Positions 31,610 through 43,185 of a DNA stretch of 64,000 bases are shown here, in pieces. Each line of letters begins with the position of its first letter. Within the stretch, counting starts at the first letter, position 1. A model generated the notes under the pieces. That model worked only from the letters and a program-made list of their open reading frames with translations. It was not told where the DNA came from and did no database searches. Source of the stretch: Apoderus coryli (taxonomy: Eukaryota; Arthropoda; Insecta; Coleoptera; Attelabidae); NCBI GenBank assembly GCA_911728435.2, contig OU452204.1:17546001-17610000 (forward strand), read 5' to 3'. The translations under genes and the position numbers were made by a program.

Positions 31610-32823
31610 CCGACGAACACTTCTCACAGGCATTGCATTATTCGCAAGTTACTTAAAAAATAGATACCAGTCAGTAAAATATGATGTTTCTTCAGCCTTT
31701 CGAATGTTGAGTAGGGGTGTCCCGCAGGGTTCAATCCTCGGACCACTGTTATTTTCTATATACACTTCCAACATCCCATCGGTGTTTTCTGTGTGTCGAC
31801 AGCATTACTATGCGGATGATACTCAGTTGTATAACAGTTTTTACTTGAGGGATGCTGCTGAGACTGTACCGCAAATAAACACTGACTAGGGAGTCTCTTA
31901 GTAGATTTGCTTCCGACCACTGTTTAGTACTAAATCCTGAGAAGTCGATTGTCATTGTTTTTGTGAGAAAGTATGATCGTGAGATATTCTTGCGTAATTT
32001 TCCAAACCCACTGAATATTAATGGTTCTCCAATTGCTTTCAGAAAAACTGTAAAGAATTTGGGACTATATCTGGATCAGGATTTGCGTTTCTCTGAGCAC
32101 GTGACAAAGCGACTGCAATTGGGTTATATGAACTTGAAACTTATCTACCAGAATCGCTTTTTTCTGAATCGGAAGCTGACAACACGCTTGTGCGAGGTAC
32201 TTGTGCTATCGCAGCTGAACTACTGCGATGTGATCTACCATCCTTGTTTAACCTATTTGGATAACCGTAGAATACAGAGACTGCAGAACTCTTGCTTGCG
32301 TTTGATCTTTGGGATTCGTAAGTTTAACCGAATAAGCCATATGTCGGTTTGTGAAGATCATTAAATGCAAAACTCCACCATATCTTTATGGGCGCTTGCA
32401 GTTTAGGACTGATGTTCATCACATTAACATCAGATTTAGAAGTACATTAACACCACCTCAGCACAACACAGAATTTTGTAAAAGATCGTACTCCTATCAT
32501 ATAACAAAACTTGTAAATTCTTTGAAAACACCTTATGAAGGAGTGTCATTGGGTACAATCAGAAGAGAGATATTTCAGGCGATGTTTCAGGAACAGTGCA
32601 CTGTTTAACGTCATAGTACTTTGGTTTTACCTATTATGTTTAATTTTAAATTGAAGAATTTGTATATTTTTTTTTGTGTATTATATATAATATTTTTAAT
32701 GTATTTAAGTCTGTAATTTAAGGGTTAGCTGAACAGACGGTCTTATTAAGACCGAACTGAATCTCGCCCATTTCTTCTTTGTTTTTGTCGTTGAATAAAG
32801 GCCTTTGTTATTATTATTATTAT
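31610..32823 (+). mobile_element. Jockey-clade non-LTR retrotransposon, 5'-truncated, (TTA)n tail
   Basis: Begins inside the reverse transcriptase, before motif B, and ends in a 3' untranslated region with AATAAAGGCCTTTG followed by a TTATTATTATT tail at about 32808-32823. Orientation and content are those of a single insertion with later frame decay. Confidence 0.8.
31620..32608 (+). pseudogene. Jockey-like reverse transcriptase C-terminal relic
   Basis: Block 1 has YLKNRYQSVK, motif B GVPQGSILGPLLFSIYTSNI and motif C YYADDTQLY. After a frameshift near 31885 block 2 reads HCLVLNPEKSIVIVFVRKYD, NLGLYLDQDLRFSEHV and LCEVLVLSQLNYCDVIYHP, then RRIQRLQNSCLRLIFGIRKF. Another frameshift at about 32350 leads to the last block with TPPYLYGRLQF and SLKTPYEGVSLGTIRREIF. 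Motif A, fingers and endonuclease are missing. Three frames are needed, so it is inactive. Confidence 0.8.
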
Positions 32824-33596
32824 TAAAAAAAACAGAAAATCCTAAATTACTAAATTTGTATAACACTTTTAGACCTGCGATGCTATACACCCTGTATGTT
32901 TAAACATTATCATTCATCAATATACTTGTATCAAGAATTCCTTTTAGGAAACCATATGGTTAATCTCTATCTGTACGCTCCTTTTTACACGCCTATTATA
33001 GAAACAAACAAACGTCCAATCATAGACATTTCCTATAGTAAATATTTTAAAATTAGGCTCGAAATTAGGGCTTGTATAATATATTATTATCTTAAAACAT
33101 TTCCTCAATGAATGTGAAATGTCTGTGTTCGATAGAATTTCAAGAAAAATGTTTTGAGTTATCGCGTATATAGTAATCTTAATAATAATAACAATTGTCC
33201 TAATATTATTGACTATGATTTCATTCAAGAATGCTTTGTTTATTTATCCTCTATACGAGGGTATTCTGTGAAATGTTCCAAACTGTTATGTTGTATTTAT
33301 TTGAGGTACCTTGTATTTTATATTATCTAAGAGCAACTCTTAATGCAAAATACCAAAAAAGTGGAAATTCTGGAATAGAAGTGTAATTGTGCAGAATATC
33401 GTAAATAAATTTTTCTTATTTATTTTTCTTGAACCTTGATCTTCAAATTTCTTTTATTTTACTTGTCTTGAGATTTTTGGAACCATTTTTTTATAATAGT
33501 TTCATGTCATTTTTTTTCTCCAACGTTTCGACAAGACTGAGCTTGTCTTTTTCAAGAATTTCTTTTACAACTTTCTTGCTTTTGTTCATGCATGTA
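32824..33596. other. No gene seen; a GTCGAAACG-type repeat motif
   Basis: AT-rich. On the minus strand around 33522-33556 a stem GACAAG/CTTGTC is followed by GAAACG, a layout like the motifs at 40-58 kb but with a mutated CTGANGA part (reads CTTGAAAAA). Confidence 0.45.
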
Positions 33597-34752
33597 CAGG
33601 GTGCTGCATCATAACTTCCTTTTTTGAAATGCGCGCTATTTAGACTGTAAAGATCGAACTAGGGGGACACTCCTCTTATTCGGTAGACGTGCATCTAAAG
33701 TTTTGTTCCCCATCTGGCCAGGCTCCACGATGCGTTGTAACAGTGAGCAACGTGCATTTGCCGCCGAGAGGTACTTTTCAAATGGACGTTCTGTGATTGC
33801 AATCACACGCTGCCTTTCGAAATCGATTCAGGGCCTGTGCCAGATCGGAAATCAATAGTTACATGGATCTTTATATCCAGACAAAGCGCGAGTGTGACGA
33901 GACGAAGAAATTGGAGTCCCTTAGCCCATTAGAACACCTGAAAACATTGAAGCTGTGAGAGCCTCAATATTGCGATCCCCACGGCGTTCTGCCTGCAAAC
34001 ATGCATCTGTCCTAAGACTTTCCGCTCGTTCAGTGAGGCGAATTCTTCACGATGATCTTCATTACCATCCGTACAAGTTGGTGATTGTTCAAGAACTCTC
34101 CCATTTCTCGAAAACGTTCCTGAGGACGCAATTGTTTTTTTAGTGATGAGGCCCATTTTCACGTGAGTGGATACGTCAACAAACAAAATACTGGGCCGAC
34201 ACCAACCACCGCGAATTGCATTAAAGGCCCCTGCACTCACCTAAAGTCACAGTGTGGTGTGCAAATTTCTTCGGCTGGGGAATTGATTCCTGGTTTTTTG
34301 AAGAAAATGAGGAAACAGTGACAGTGAATTCTAACCGATATGTAAACATGTTGGAAGATTTTTTTTCCTCGACTTAACAAATTGGATTTCGTGGTCGCTT
34401 GGTTTCAACAAGACGGCGCCACGGCTCACACTTCAACGGTATCAATGGCTGTTTTGAGGGAACACTTTCGGGGGCGCCTAATCTCAATCAGCTCGTTCCC
34501 CCGATTTGACCCCTTGCGATATTTTTATGGGGATTTTTGAAATCCCGTGTTTATATCAATCGTCCAAGAACCCTAGAAGATCTCAAAGCCAACATCCGGT
34601 CCGTAATGGTCAACATACCAGCTGCCATGCTGGAAAGGATTATGACAAATGCCTTATTATTCTGCTTATTCAGTGTATCGACAATAGACTTCTACTCCAT
34701 AAAATGGGTTTTATTGCGTTTTGAAATAAAGAAGTTATGTTGCCGCACCCTG
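33597..34752 (+). mobile_element. Mariner-family transposon, full length, decayed gene
   Basis: Terminal inverted repeats CAGGGTGCTGCATCATAACT (33597) and, at 34752 inward, CAGGGTGCGGCAACATAACT are flanked by TA on both sides (33595-33596 and 34753-34754). Total length is 1,156 bp, close to the usual 1.2-1.3 kb. It sits about 20 bp from LTR fragment D, so it may have inserted near or into that older element. Confidence 0.85.
33730..34726 (+). pseudogene. Mariner-family transposase, many frameshifts
   Basis: Starts plausibly at ATG 33730 and reads SEQRAFAAERYFSNGRSVIA. After frame changes it reads RTPENIEAVRASILRSPRRS and ARSVRRILHDDLHYHPYKL (paired helix-turn-helix domain). Then FSDEAHFHVSGYVNKQN holds the first catalytic D, WFQQDGATAHTSTVS the second, and a decayed DLTPCDIFLWGF region stands where the third acid should be, followed by LKSRVYINRPRTLEDLKANI. 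The domain order is complete. At least five frameshifts or stops occur. This lineage is the one with FQQDGATAH and LREHF signatures common in insects, and differs from the fragments at 2.4, 5.4, 11.5 and 17.7 kb. Confidence 0.8.
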
Positions 34753-34769
34753 TATAAGCGAAGTCATGC

Positions 34770-35093
34770 CACAACACTGCTCTCAACTATTGACTGTTCA
34801 CTTCATAACTGTCTTCCGTCCCTGTTATACGTTGGCTATATATATGGTTGGGCTTCTTTCTCGAACACTTCCAGTGAGTAGTATAACATTCTGGCGCACG
34901 TATGTCTATTCTAGATACATACGATAAACGAGTCACATCCTATCAAATTAACACAGCGCTGCCCCGGACAAGGTACAGCCTACTAAATTTGTACAGAGTC
35001 GCCTCCCGAATAGATCACATGTATAGCCAACGCGGTGTTGCCGGATGTATTTATTTCTCTCTAAGCGTTGGGGACATTTTTACATTCGTCACA
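34770..35093 (-). repeat. Partial LTR, fragment D (most complete copy)
   Basis: On the minus strand it begins TGTGACGAATGTAAAAATGT at 35093 and carries in order CATCCGGCAACACCGCGTTG, GGGGCAGCGCTGTGTTAATT, TGCGCCAGAATGTTATACTA, ATATAGCCAACGTATAACAG and a GAGCAGTGTTGTG word. It thus links fragment A (5' part) with fragments B and C (3' part) and shows they are one LTR family. The last 100-200 bp of the LTR, including the polyadenylation region, are missing. Confidence 0.8.
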
Positions 35094-35109
35094 GTATGAT
35101 GTAAGATAT

Positions 35110-35745
35110 GGGAAACTCGGATAGTACTTGTATCTCTTATAGAATAAACTTCTCAAAAAAAGTTTTTTGCACCCTCTCCAACAGATCAGAGTGCACTATC
35201 GCAGAGAGACTCCACAATAGCGAGGTATACTCCAGTTTTGAACTTACATATGAGTTGTATAACAATTCGCATGTTTTGGCATTCTTAAATTCTTCCCGCG
35301 TTCTTAGAACGAATCCCAATGCTCTCATCCCGTCAGCGTGTAAGGCTTTAATATGATTACTGAAAGAAAGTTCCTCCGAGAATAGTACACCCACGTCCCT
35401 AACATCTTTGATTCTCTGTAGACTTTCATTGGCAATTGTTTACGATTAAACTCATTTATATTAAAAGTTAGACAGTTAAATGTTTAGCTTCAGATCATTG
35501 TCCATTCAGAAACGTTCAACTGCTTGGAGGTCTCTCTGCAAAGATAGGTTATCATTATTTCCTGTTACCACGCTGTATAATTTTAGATCGTCCGTCCGCG
35601 TAAACAAGATACTCTGAATTTCGTATATAGTTTCGTGTATAGTATATATTGTTCACAAACAATGTGAAACGCAGTGGTCCCAAAATGGATCCCTGAGGTA
35701 CTCCAGAGGAAGGTATAAAGCCAGATGATTAGAAAATGAAAAAAT
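35110..35745 (-). pseudogene. Non-LTR reverse transcriptase fragment, minus strand
   Basis: From high to low coordinate: SSGVPQGSILGPLRFTLFVN (motif B), YLVYADGR (motif C with YADD changed to YADG), a decayed stretch, then DVGVLFSEELSFSNHIKAL (thumb) and LYNSYVSSKLEYTSLLWS in the 35137-35394 frame. Motif A and the endonuclease are absent and several stops lie between motif C and the thumb. It abuts the LTR fragment at 35093, so its 3' end is cut off there. Confidence 0.75.
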
Positions 35746-36848
35746 TTTGCTGACCTCGTACACGTAACAATTATAAGTATGCAACAAACATTACAGTCTG
35801 ACGGTGGTCTAATTAAAAAGGCATATTATAACGATATGCTATAACAAACAAAAACTGTGATTATATGAATTAAAGTAAGTGTAAATCGTATAAACTGAAT
35901 TTGATCCCTGTCATTAAGTTCGTATAAAAGATTCTCATCACGAAATAAACAACTAACTTATTCACAGTTAAGAATGCATGTATGCTTTTAATAATGCTGT
36001 TTCAGACTTTCACTATTATTATTGTCCGTTACCTTTTGTAGAAAACTGCTGTTTAAATTAACTACATTATTGTCTGGCATATTTATTTATACCATTTTGA
36101 TTGACACCGTATACAAAATCTATACTAAAATAGACATTAATATATGAGGTTTGATCAAACAATAACATGAAAATTCCTGGTCCCTGAAGAGTCTCATAAA
36201 TCAATGTCAATTGTGTCCCTTCGAGACGACAATCCATAGAACCAATACCAAAGATTTTTTCAATGTTTGAACTTACTTCCTCAGGAAGTAGAGAGCAGTT
36301 GCAAAATCAGGAAGAAGACGTGCCACTGAAAGATTGAAGAGTAGAGTGAGAAGAACTTGGCTTGTCACACAGCTATCATGCACATCATTGGATTTATCCG
36401 TCTACACCTATTCATGTTTATACCGAAATAAAAATGTATGGAAAATCTCAAAAAAAAAATTATTTCGGATAATTTTGAAGGAAAGTCTTCAATCATGTAT
36501 ATATTTAATTTGAAAGGTTTACAATTATTGCATATTTCATACATTTCTGTCACATTGTATTATAATACTCAGGCAAGACGTGAAAGTTCTTCTTCGCGTT
36601 CCCATTCAATGTTGAAATAATAATGAAATCTGTCTATTTGGCGTTACTTAAAGAAGTCATTGTGTGATAATATAACCCCGGCACAATGTGCCATTGTTAC
36701 TCTTCATGTGTATAACCACCCACTTTATAATGTAGTAGGTATAATGCCTACATGTGTATATTACGAGGTCAGCTAGATAATTTTTTAATTACATAAATCA
36801 CAGCAACATATTTTACAAATTTTATTTTATTTTTGGTCAACGTCACGG
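35746..36848. other. No gene seen
   Basis: AT-rich. Nothing recognised apart from short low-complexity frames. Confidence 0.5.
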
Positions 36849-37259
36849 TTAACACGCCTTGACAAGGTCTATAAAACCCATGTATAGAGGACCATTTTGT
36901 TCCCGTGCCTTTTCCTGTATTTGTCTGGCACTAAATATCATGTCGGCTGTACCCCTGTTCGGAGAAGACGATTGGACAAGATTCTTGCAAGAGAACCTCT
37001 CCGGCGATGGAGAGCAGAGAAATACCACGATAGTGTCCACGTACGGATCTATCTCCTTTCTTAAATATAGTGACAATTCGATATTCCACATTTTGCTTAT
37101 TAGAACATGAGAATGTTCCAATACCACAGGCCCTCCTTCTTTAAAAAGCTCAGGAGAGATGTCATTAGAGCCAGCTCCTTTGTTCTTTTTAAGTTGTCGA
37201 TTACACTGATCTCGGTACTGTCTAACGTTGGTATTGTGGGTCATGAAATCTCTGCTCAT
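36849..37259 (-). pseudogene. Non-LTR reverse transcriptase fingers fragment
   Basis: A 136-codon minus-strand frame reads LKKNKGAGSNDISPELFKEG (the conserved start of the polymerase domain), a weakly conserved middle, NRGTADMIFSARQIQEKARE, and finally LYMGFIDLVKAC, the beginning of motif A (FIDLxKAF). It ends there, so motifs B and C are absent. A normally present LLS-type segment between the two blocks appears deleted or scrambled (reads CSPSPERFSCKN). The sequence resembles a different non-LTR clade from its neighbours. Inactive. Confidence 0.7.
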
Positions 37260-38280
37260 TGTGCCAAAGACACATAATCACAGTTCAATGTTTAAACCCC
37301 ATTTTAAAATTCAAGAACTTTGAAAATGACAGCTACAATGGTATATTTTCCATAGACAATCATCGAGCAGTTTATGTCCAATAAGCACAGGAATTTTGAC
37401 CCGATAGTGCCAATGTATCGGAGCAAACATCGGTATACACATTAGTGTAGTTCTAGTTATTGTTGTATTTATACTAAAAATATTACCATTTTATCGGTTG
37501 AATTTTCAAACGATATCGATTGTTCAAATTTCATAACAAACTCGATCGATAGTGGCAAAATCTGCATAATAATTATTCGTGGATACAGGCTTGCCAGATT
37601 TGGCCAAAAAAGCGATGGTCAATAGGCGCTAAATATTCTTAGTTAGCTCTTGGCTCTAATTCACCATTCATCACATCATTAATATTTACGTTATTTCATA
37701 ATAATGATAATAATATTTCCGACAAAATTTTTGTGTGGTGTACGTAGGCAACCCGTTTTATCATATGTGTATTTTATTCTGCCTAATGTGTAAAGTATGC
37801 AATGCGCAATTTCTAACGTCTAATGTAATGTAAAAACAACCATAGCTAATGATAATTTTGACAGTTTCACGTTCCTTTTAAAAAAAATTTCAAATGAGGG
37901 CGAGTGGTAGGTGAGATGCCACATCAGCCAATCTGATCTGAGAAATTTGTGAGGAATTTCTTGCGAACGTGGTATACACATGCAAAGCACATGTGGAGGT
38001 CAAGGATTAAAAGTAGCATAATATGGCTCGATACACAATACACATTGAGTTTGAATAAGTTATTTTCACTCAAAATAACAAGCTTAATATGTGTGTTATA
38101 AACTTGGCAACACGTTAGGCTGTTGGTTGACAGATGACGTCGAAGTTGTCTGCACTCTGCACAATACATCATGCAGATGTCCCGGGCGGTTATTACCCTT
38201 TGATATTTTATTATTTTTGTGTTTACATTTTCGTCCCGATTGGAAATAAGGATTTAAATAAATTAAATTAAACAGGCATT
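37260..38280. other. No gene seen
   Basis: AT-rich non-coding sequence. No motif or paired repeat was found. Confidence 0.5.
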
Positions 38281-38292
38281 TTGCAGTTTAAT

Positions 38293-38327
38293 CCCAGATA
38301 AGTAAGTACTAGTTTTACTTATCTGGG
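38293..38327. repeat. Short hairpin, 13-bp perfect arms
   Basis: CCCAGATAAGTAA at 38293-38305 pairs with TTACTTATCTGGG at 38315-38327 around a 9-base loop. No coding neighbour. Confidence 0.65.
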
Positions 38328-38364
38328 GTTTAGTGTGCTACCGGCAATGTTTAGTTAGTGTTCA

Positions 38365-38675
38365 AAATGCGAAAATATCGTTTTAGAAGTTTGCAAAAAC
38401 GAAGAAATTATCTACAATTTGAAGTATTCCAGATTGATTGTTATTGATCAAATATTATAAGACAGCGCCGCTACAACTGGCTATCATAGTTTAATATTTC
38501 GTTAAATTTAAAATAAATCGGCATCAGCGAATATTAAAAAAGTGTGCATTTAATGTATCTACTTCTCGGAAATATATTGTGTTTTTAGTGTATTCAATAA
38601 GTATACGAAAATATCGTTTTAGGAGTTTGTTGTTTGCAAAAACGAAGAAGTAGTGTACAATTCTGCAGTAGTAAA
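38365..38675. repeat. Two copies of an about 65-bp segment, 233 bp apart
   Basis: The stretch CGAAAATATCGTTTTAGAAG then GTTTGCAAAAACGAAGAA at 38369-38407 recurs at 38605-38650 with a small insertion (GTTTGTTGTTTGC). This is a short direct duplication in non-coding sequence. Confidence 0.6.
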
Positions 38676-39367
38676 GATGTATTTATTTATCAGGTATTAT
38701 AATAATTATTTCAAAAATGTCCATTTTCACCTCTCTACAATTGGCAACACCGCGTACAGCGGTTTGTAGGTTGGAAGCCATCGTGAAAAATAATTGTCAC
38801 AGGCGCCGATTTACCAGAGAAGAAACGTGGATTTGCCCCATTTTGTAAACATCGAATAAAAATTCCGAAACAAATTTTTTATGGTTTTTAATGCTTTCCT
38901 GAGCATGTGGTTAAAATTTTTGTACTGAGTGATAGTTCACCCTGTATTATACATTAACTTTGGATATACTATACCTATTTAGGTAGCGATAGCTATTGTA
39001 ACAGTAGTAAAAACGCATGTATAGGCGCGTATATTAACAAATAATACGGATTATTTACACTGGAAATGAATTTCGCACTAAGTGCCTCTATACCTGCCGA
39101 TGTGTTTTCCTCTAATTGATGTTACCTGTTATTATAACACGGTTTTGGGATCGGTTCTAATTACTGAAAGTGTCATTTTATGGTAGTGCATTAGCTGTAT
39201 GCATGTTTTGTGCATCTACTATGACAATAGGAAGTTATTGACATTTTAATTTACAAAAACGACATCATTAATTGCAATAACAAACTATTTATACCCATAG
39301 AGTGGGTTATTGCTCACAACTACTTCTAAATTGAGTCGGTTTTGAAAGTTTATTTGTCTAACACACA
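38676..39367. other. No gene seen
   Basis: A TTCACCCTGTATT word at about 38937 looks like a mariner/MITE terminus. The G+C-richer stretch 38745-38830 may be part of the same element. Confidence 0.4.
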
Positions 39368-39583
39368 GTCACAGTTTAATATACAGTTACTTCACTTCGT
39401 GTCAGAACCTTTTATCTCTCTGTCTTCAAAGCAATTCGCCACTACTATAGTTATAGTATAGTATCTTATAGTATATATAGATATAGTATAACATAGTAGC
39501 GGGCCCCAATGTGGCTGGGATTGCGACGAGTCGATGCCGTTTTTAGCGTTTACTGACCTTTCTTATCTATAGTTATTATTCTA
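39368..39583 (+). repeat. Dispersed repeat, copy 1 (inverted relative at 53.1 kb)
   Basis: This aligns with the reverse complement of 53035-53213. Shared words in order: GTCACAGTTTAA, ATACAGTTACTTCAC, CGTGTC, CAAAGCAATTCGCC, TAGTAGCGGGCC, ATGTGGCTGGGA, GCGACG, GTCGATGCCGTTTT, CTTATCTATAGTTA. Copy 1 has an added TATAG-rich stretch at 39436-39494. Non-coding, unknown family. Confidence 0.75.
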
Positions 39584-40199
39584 TGACACAGTTGCAGATC
39601 CATTCTATATACTTATCTATTAAGTACGTGTTTAGCTAAATACAAAATTACTCAATTTCGTCAGCCTCTGTAAAGTCTAGACTTGGCTTCCTAAAGCTTT
39701 TGGCTGTTTATCCAAGACTAAACATTTTTTATTAATAAAAAAAATGCCAGTATTACTGTATAAATAAATAAACTTCTAAAGATAAATATGATAATTTATG
39801 AAGTCACAAATATTTCTACTATTAATATTTACTTATCATTTTAAAGTTGACAGTTTAATAATAATAATACCTGTTATCAATATAGTTAGTTACATTTTTC
39901 CAAATTATAACATAGAAAAACAATAAATTTTTATAAATATGTCAGTTAACAATGTTGATTCTAAAAAATTATCCCTAGAAAATGTCCAAATAATGCTGTT
40001 AATATTGTAAACAAACAACATCAGTAGCGTTTCATAGGTGGATGTCTTAAATTTAGCCTAAACTCAGCCTCCGCGGCCGTTAATCATCAAAAGGAACACC
40101 AGTTCAGAAAAACCATTATCGGCTCATACCTACTAGATTTAACTCTGTCAATTTCTTCCTTAACTTCGCGTAAAAAATGACAAATTGAAGATGCACCAA
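39584..40199. other. No gene seen
   Basis: AT-rich filler with a short G+C-rich island at 40060-40085 (GCCTCCGCGGCCG). Confidence 0.45.
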
Positions 40200-40390
40200 A
40201 GTCAACAACAATGGTTATGATGTCAAAACTCTCAATCACTCCTTATTTGCCACAAAGGGCGTTGTGTGAGTTTTTACGGTTACCTCCCAAAAATCAAGAG
40301 AACCTTAAGGGGTCGAGGCCAACGATCGGGTTCCACAAATGTTTCCAGGATTGGAAGAAATGATGTCATAAGTGTTTAATATCCAGAGTT
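40200..40390 (+). pseudogene. Probable mariner transposase C-terminal scrap
   Basis: One frame ends GFHKCFQDWKK, a stop, CHKCLIS. This fits the last conserved block of many mariner-like transposases, F.KCF..W..R..KCI. An upstream stretch LPQRALCEFLRLPP may be a decayed LAPCDFFLFP motif. Short and degraded. Confidence 0.4.
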
Positions 40391-40474
40391 GTCAGCTTAT
40401 GGACTATTTATGTGTTTTTTGATAAATACAGTCTCACTGAATATATAATTGTAGAAAAGCATCAAGCAACGTTT

Positions 40475-40505
40475 CGGAGCTAAGCTCTTCCTTCTTCTAG
40501 ATCTT
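40475..40505 (-). other. Hammerhead-like motif, degraded
   Basis: On the minus strand a mutated CTAGAAGA stands where CTGAAGA occurs at other sites, followed by a hairpin built on GGA(AGAGC) and GCTCC, then GAAACG. It belongs to the motif family described for 58.4 kb. No cleavage-site triplet can be placed. Confidence 0.35.
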
Positions 40506-40696
40506 AGTAATAAAGATTTATAACAGATTCGTAATACCACTGAAATCATTGGGATTTCAAGGCAAAAGCTAATTTAAATTTAAAATGACTTGTGATAGTA
40601 GTGACAATATCTAATAAGGACCACCACTTTTAAAAGGGATAACATTAGTAGGAAAATAAATACATGTGCATAAAATGTTTTAATAAAACTTCCAAA

Positions 40697-41218
40697 AATC
40701 GGTCGTGTCGCCCCAAAACTTTCCCGTCAAGATATAATATAATTGAAAATATATGACCTGCGTAACGAACCAGAATTTTAACAATAATAATTATAATTGT
40801 ATCATTTGCATTATTTCCAATAAACTAACGTAAGAAACTACTACTACTACTTTATTCAAAAATTAGAAGAAAAAAAAGTTTTACTAGAGCTGGAATTCGA
40901 ACCCCTAACCTTCCGAATACGAAGTCGTATTGTAGTTTAATATATTATATACGTTCCAACTACCTAACTGCTTTAAACGCAACTTTCTCGAGAATTATGG
41001 GGGCAAATATCAAAAGTCGACCCCTACTGATATATGAAAATGTAGCAGTTGTGTCGACGCTTAAGCTTAAGCGATTTCAACCAAAATCTAATGGCTTCAT
41101 CCTAGGAATGCCCCAAACTCATATACCAAAATTCAGCTCAGACAGACAGACAGACTTAGATCTGGAAGGGTATATGCGTCTTATCTCAATTTTTTTTTTA
41201 GAGCGTTCACAATACTAA
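40697..41218 (-). repeat. SINE, copy 2
   Basis: Full-length partner of the segment at 10897-11420, in the same orientation. The tRNA-like part is more decayed (box B complement GGAATTCGAACCCC at about 40892). The ACAGACAGACAGAC and GTTCACAATACTAAG end words are well kept. A 73-codon frame across its 3' part (40997-41218) is not a real gene. Confidence 0.75.
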
Positions 41219-43162
41219 GTAAAATAATTGATTGCACCGACGCCGGCAGACAAATGCCACGTCCTCACCACACTTGCCACGTGGCATCCTCTGATCTGGA
41301 CCGATACTCATTGGGTTTGGGTTGGCCTAGCTCATGGTACTATTTTGCTAACTGCCAGAAACGTCCACATCACTCGTGGCATTGATATATCGGTATAATG
41401 ATGATATAGATTCAATTTTGTTCTTGTCCGTTGTTTTAATAATGTGTTTAAATGAGTACTCACTAATGCATCTATAATTCTCTAATCTAAACATCTATTA
41501 ATGATGATAGCTATGCAAATGTTTGCAGTTTTTCACCACAGACAGGTGTCGAACGCGTAAACAGCTATTTCACAGTTATTTTTCACAACTACATACACAT
41601 ACACACATAATATCTATATATTTGTATAATTCTCATCATTCTGTTCATTACAAATTCATCTAAATATGCAAAATGGCTCTGACGGGATACCGACTCCATA
41701 CGCATAATTATACAGTATAATCCATGCTGATAATCTTAGGTAGGTTAGATTCATAATATATATTATGTGATGTTCATAAATCTATGTGGACTTGCGTAAT
41801 GCACATAGTTCCAAAATGACATCATCATCATCATCGTCAACGAACATGTATATTATACACGTCCAGCAAGAAGTCGAGGAACTGTCTATTATTTATTAAA
41901 ATTTCAAATTTCCTTGGAGTACTCTATAGAACTTCATTCCCTTACAATATTGCTCCTTTGATACTTAACACTGTACTATTTCGGTTTCTATAAATAATTT
42001 ATAAGATAGCACTACTATACGAGGGTTGCATGAAATTTAGCACTGAACAGGGAATTATGTAATTTTGCCTATGGAAAGTCTTGAATAAAGAATATATGCA
42101 AGAGATGTAGTTTTAACCTTCTATAAGAATGTCATCTGTTACAACTAAATCAAGCTCTAAGTCATGACTGAATATATACACGAATCCGAAGTTTGGTATA
42201 GCCGATAAACTTATCAAACAAAGAATTTAATTATTTGCACATTCGTCTAGTCAACAACACACCAATCACAGATCTAAATGAAAATTTGATTAGTTCCTAT
42301 ATGATTCCAATAATCGCAAGACTCGATTCACCATCAAATGAAAGGTGCTAGAATCATCAGACTAATACAAACGAACCTAAACTACACTAAAATTCTCACT
42401 TAAGAACCAAACATGTTTTAAGTCTATCTAGACTCATCATCAGTGGTGAAATCTTATAGAAAACCGGGTTGTAAATTGCCTAAGTTCGGACGGGACAGTC
42501 GAAGGAAACGGACGTCCTGATACGCGCGAAGTTCAGGATGTTTTTCTTAAGTAAGAGTTAGACGTTAGGAAAACGGATTCTCGACCGTTCATCTAAGAGT
42601 AACGAAATAAGAGTTGTTGATCACGCGTATAACATAACTTTTACTCCTTTGAAGACGATCCAATTGAGTGAGTCCAAGATGTTAAAATTTTTAATGTAAG
42701 TACCAACAAAATTTTATTGCGTATAGTTTATGTATATTCCTCTTTTGTATTTTTTGTTATTTTTTAAAAAGTCATTGATTTGATTTGCATTTTTCATTAT
42801 TTAAAGTTTGTACATTTTTATAATAAACAGTAATTAAGTTTTATTTGATTCACTTCGTTTCATTTCTACTTAGCTTTTCAACTGTTGTGTTTCTTAAATA
42901 AACCCAGCCACTTGTTAGTAGAATTGTAGCCTTTTGAATGGCTTCCGTCTGAAAACATGATACTAGGAGGGACCCAGGGACGTATCGAAAACTAGCCAAG
43001 CGAGTCCTGTTAGATTAAAGATCGTAGGAAGCATTTCTGAATAAAATTAGAATACAACTAGCCCCTTTAAAAGAACCAAAGATGTGACATGGAAAATGTT
43101 TTTTTACAAACGTTCCAAATGAACTCCTCAAAGTTTGTAATAAAAAATAAAAATTAAAACTA
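41219..43162. other. No gene recognised
   Basis: AT-rich, with a G+C-rich island at 41233-41340 and a (CAT)n microsatellite at about 41820. The G+C-richer, purine-biased stretch 42470-42660 holds no frame I recognise. Confidence 0.5.
42415..42443 (-). other. Hammerhead-like motif, partial
   Basis: The minus strand reads CTGATGA, a hairpin TGAGTCTAGATAGACTTA, then AAAAC (the usual GAAAC with one change), AT, GTT. The layout CTGANGA-stem-(G)AAAC-short loop-GTT repeats that at 43163. The loss of the first G of GAAA would disable a real hammerhead core. Confidence 0.4.
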
Positions 43163-43185
43163 GTTTCGGCTTATGCCATCATCAG
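43163..43185 (-). other. Hammerhead-like motif
   Basis: The minus strand reads CTGATGA, T, GGC-ATAA-GCC, GAAAC, then TA and GTT. The three-pair stem is perfect and both conserved boxes match hammerhead consensus (CUGANGA, GAAA). There is one extra base before the stem compared with a canonical hammerhead. Confidence 0.45.
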
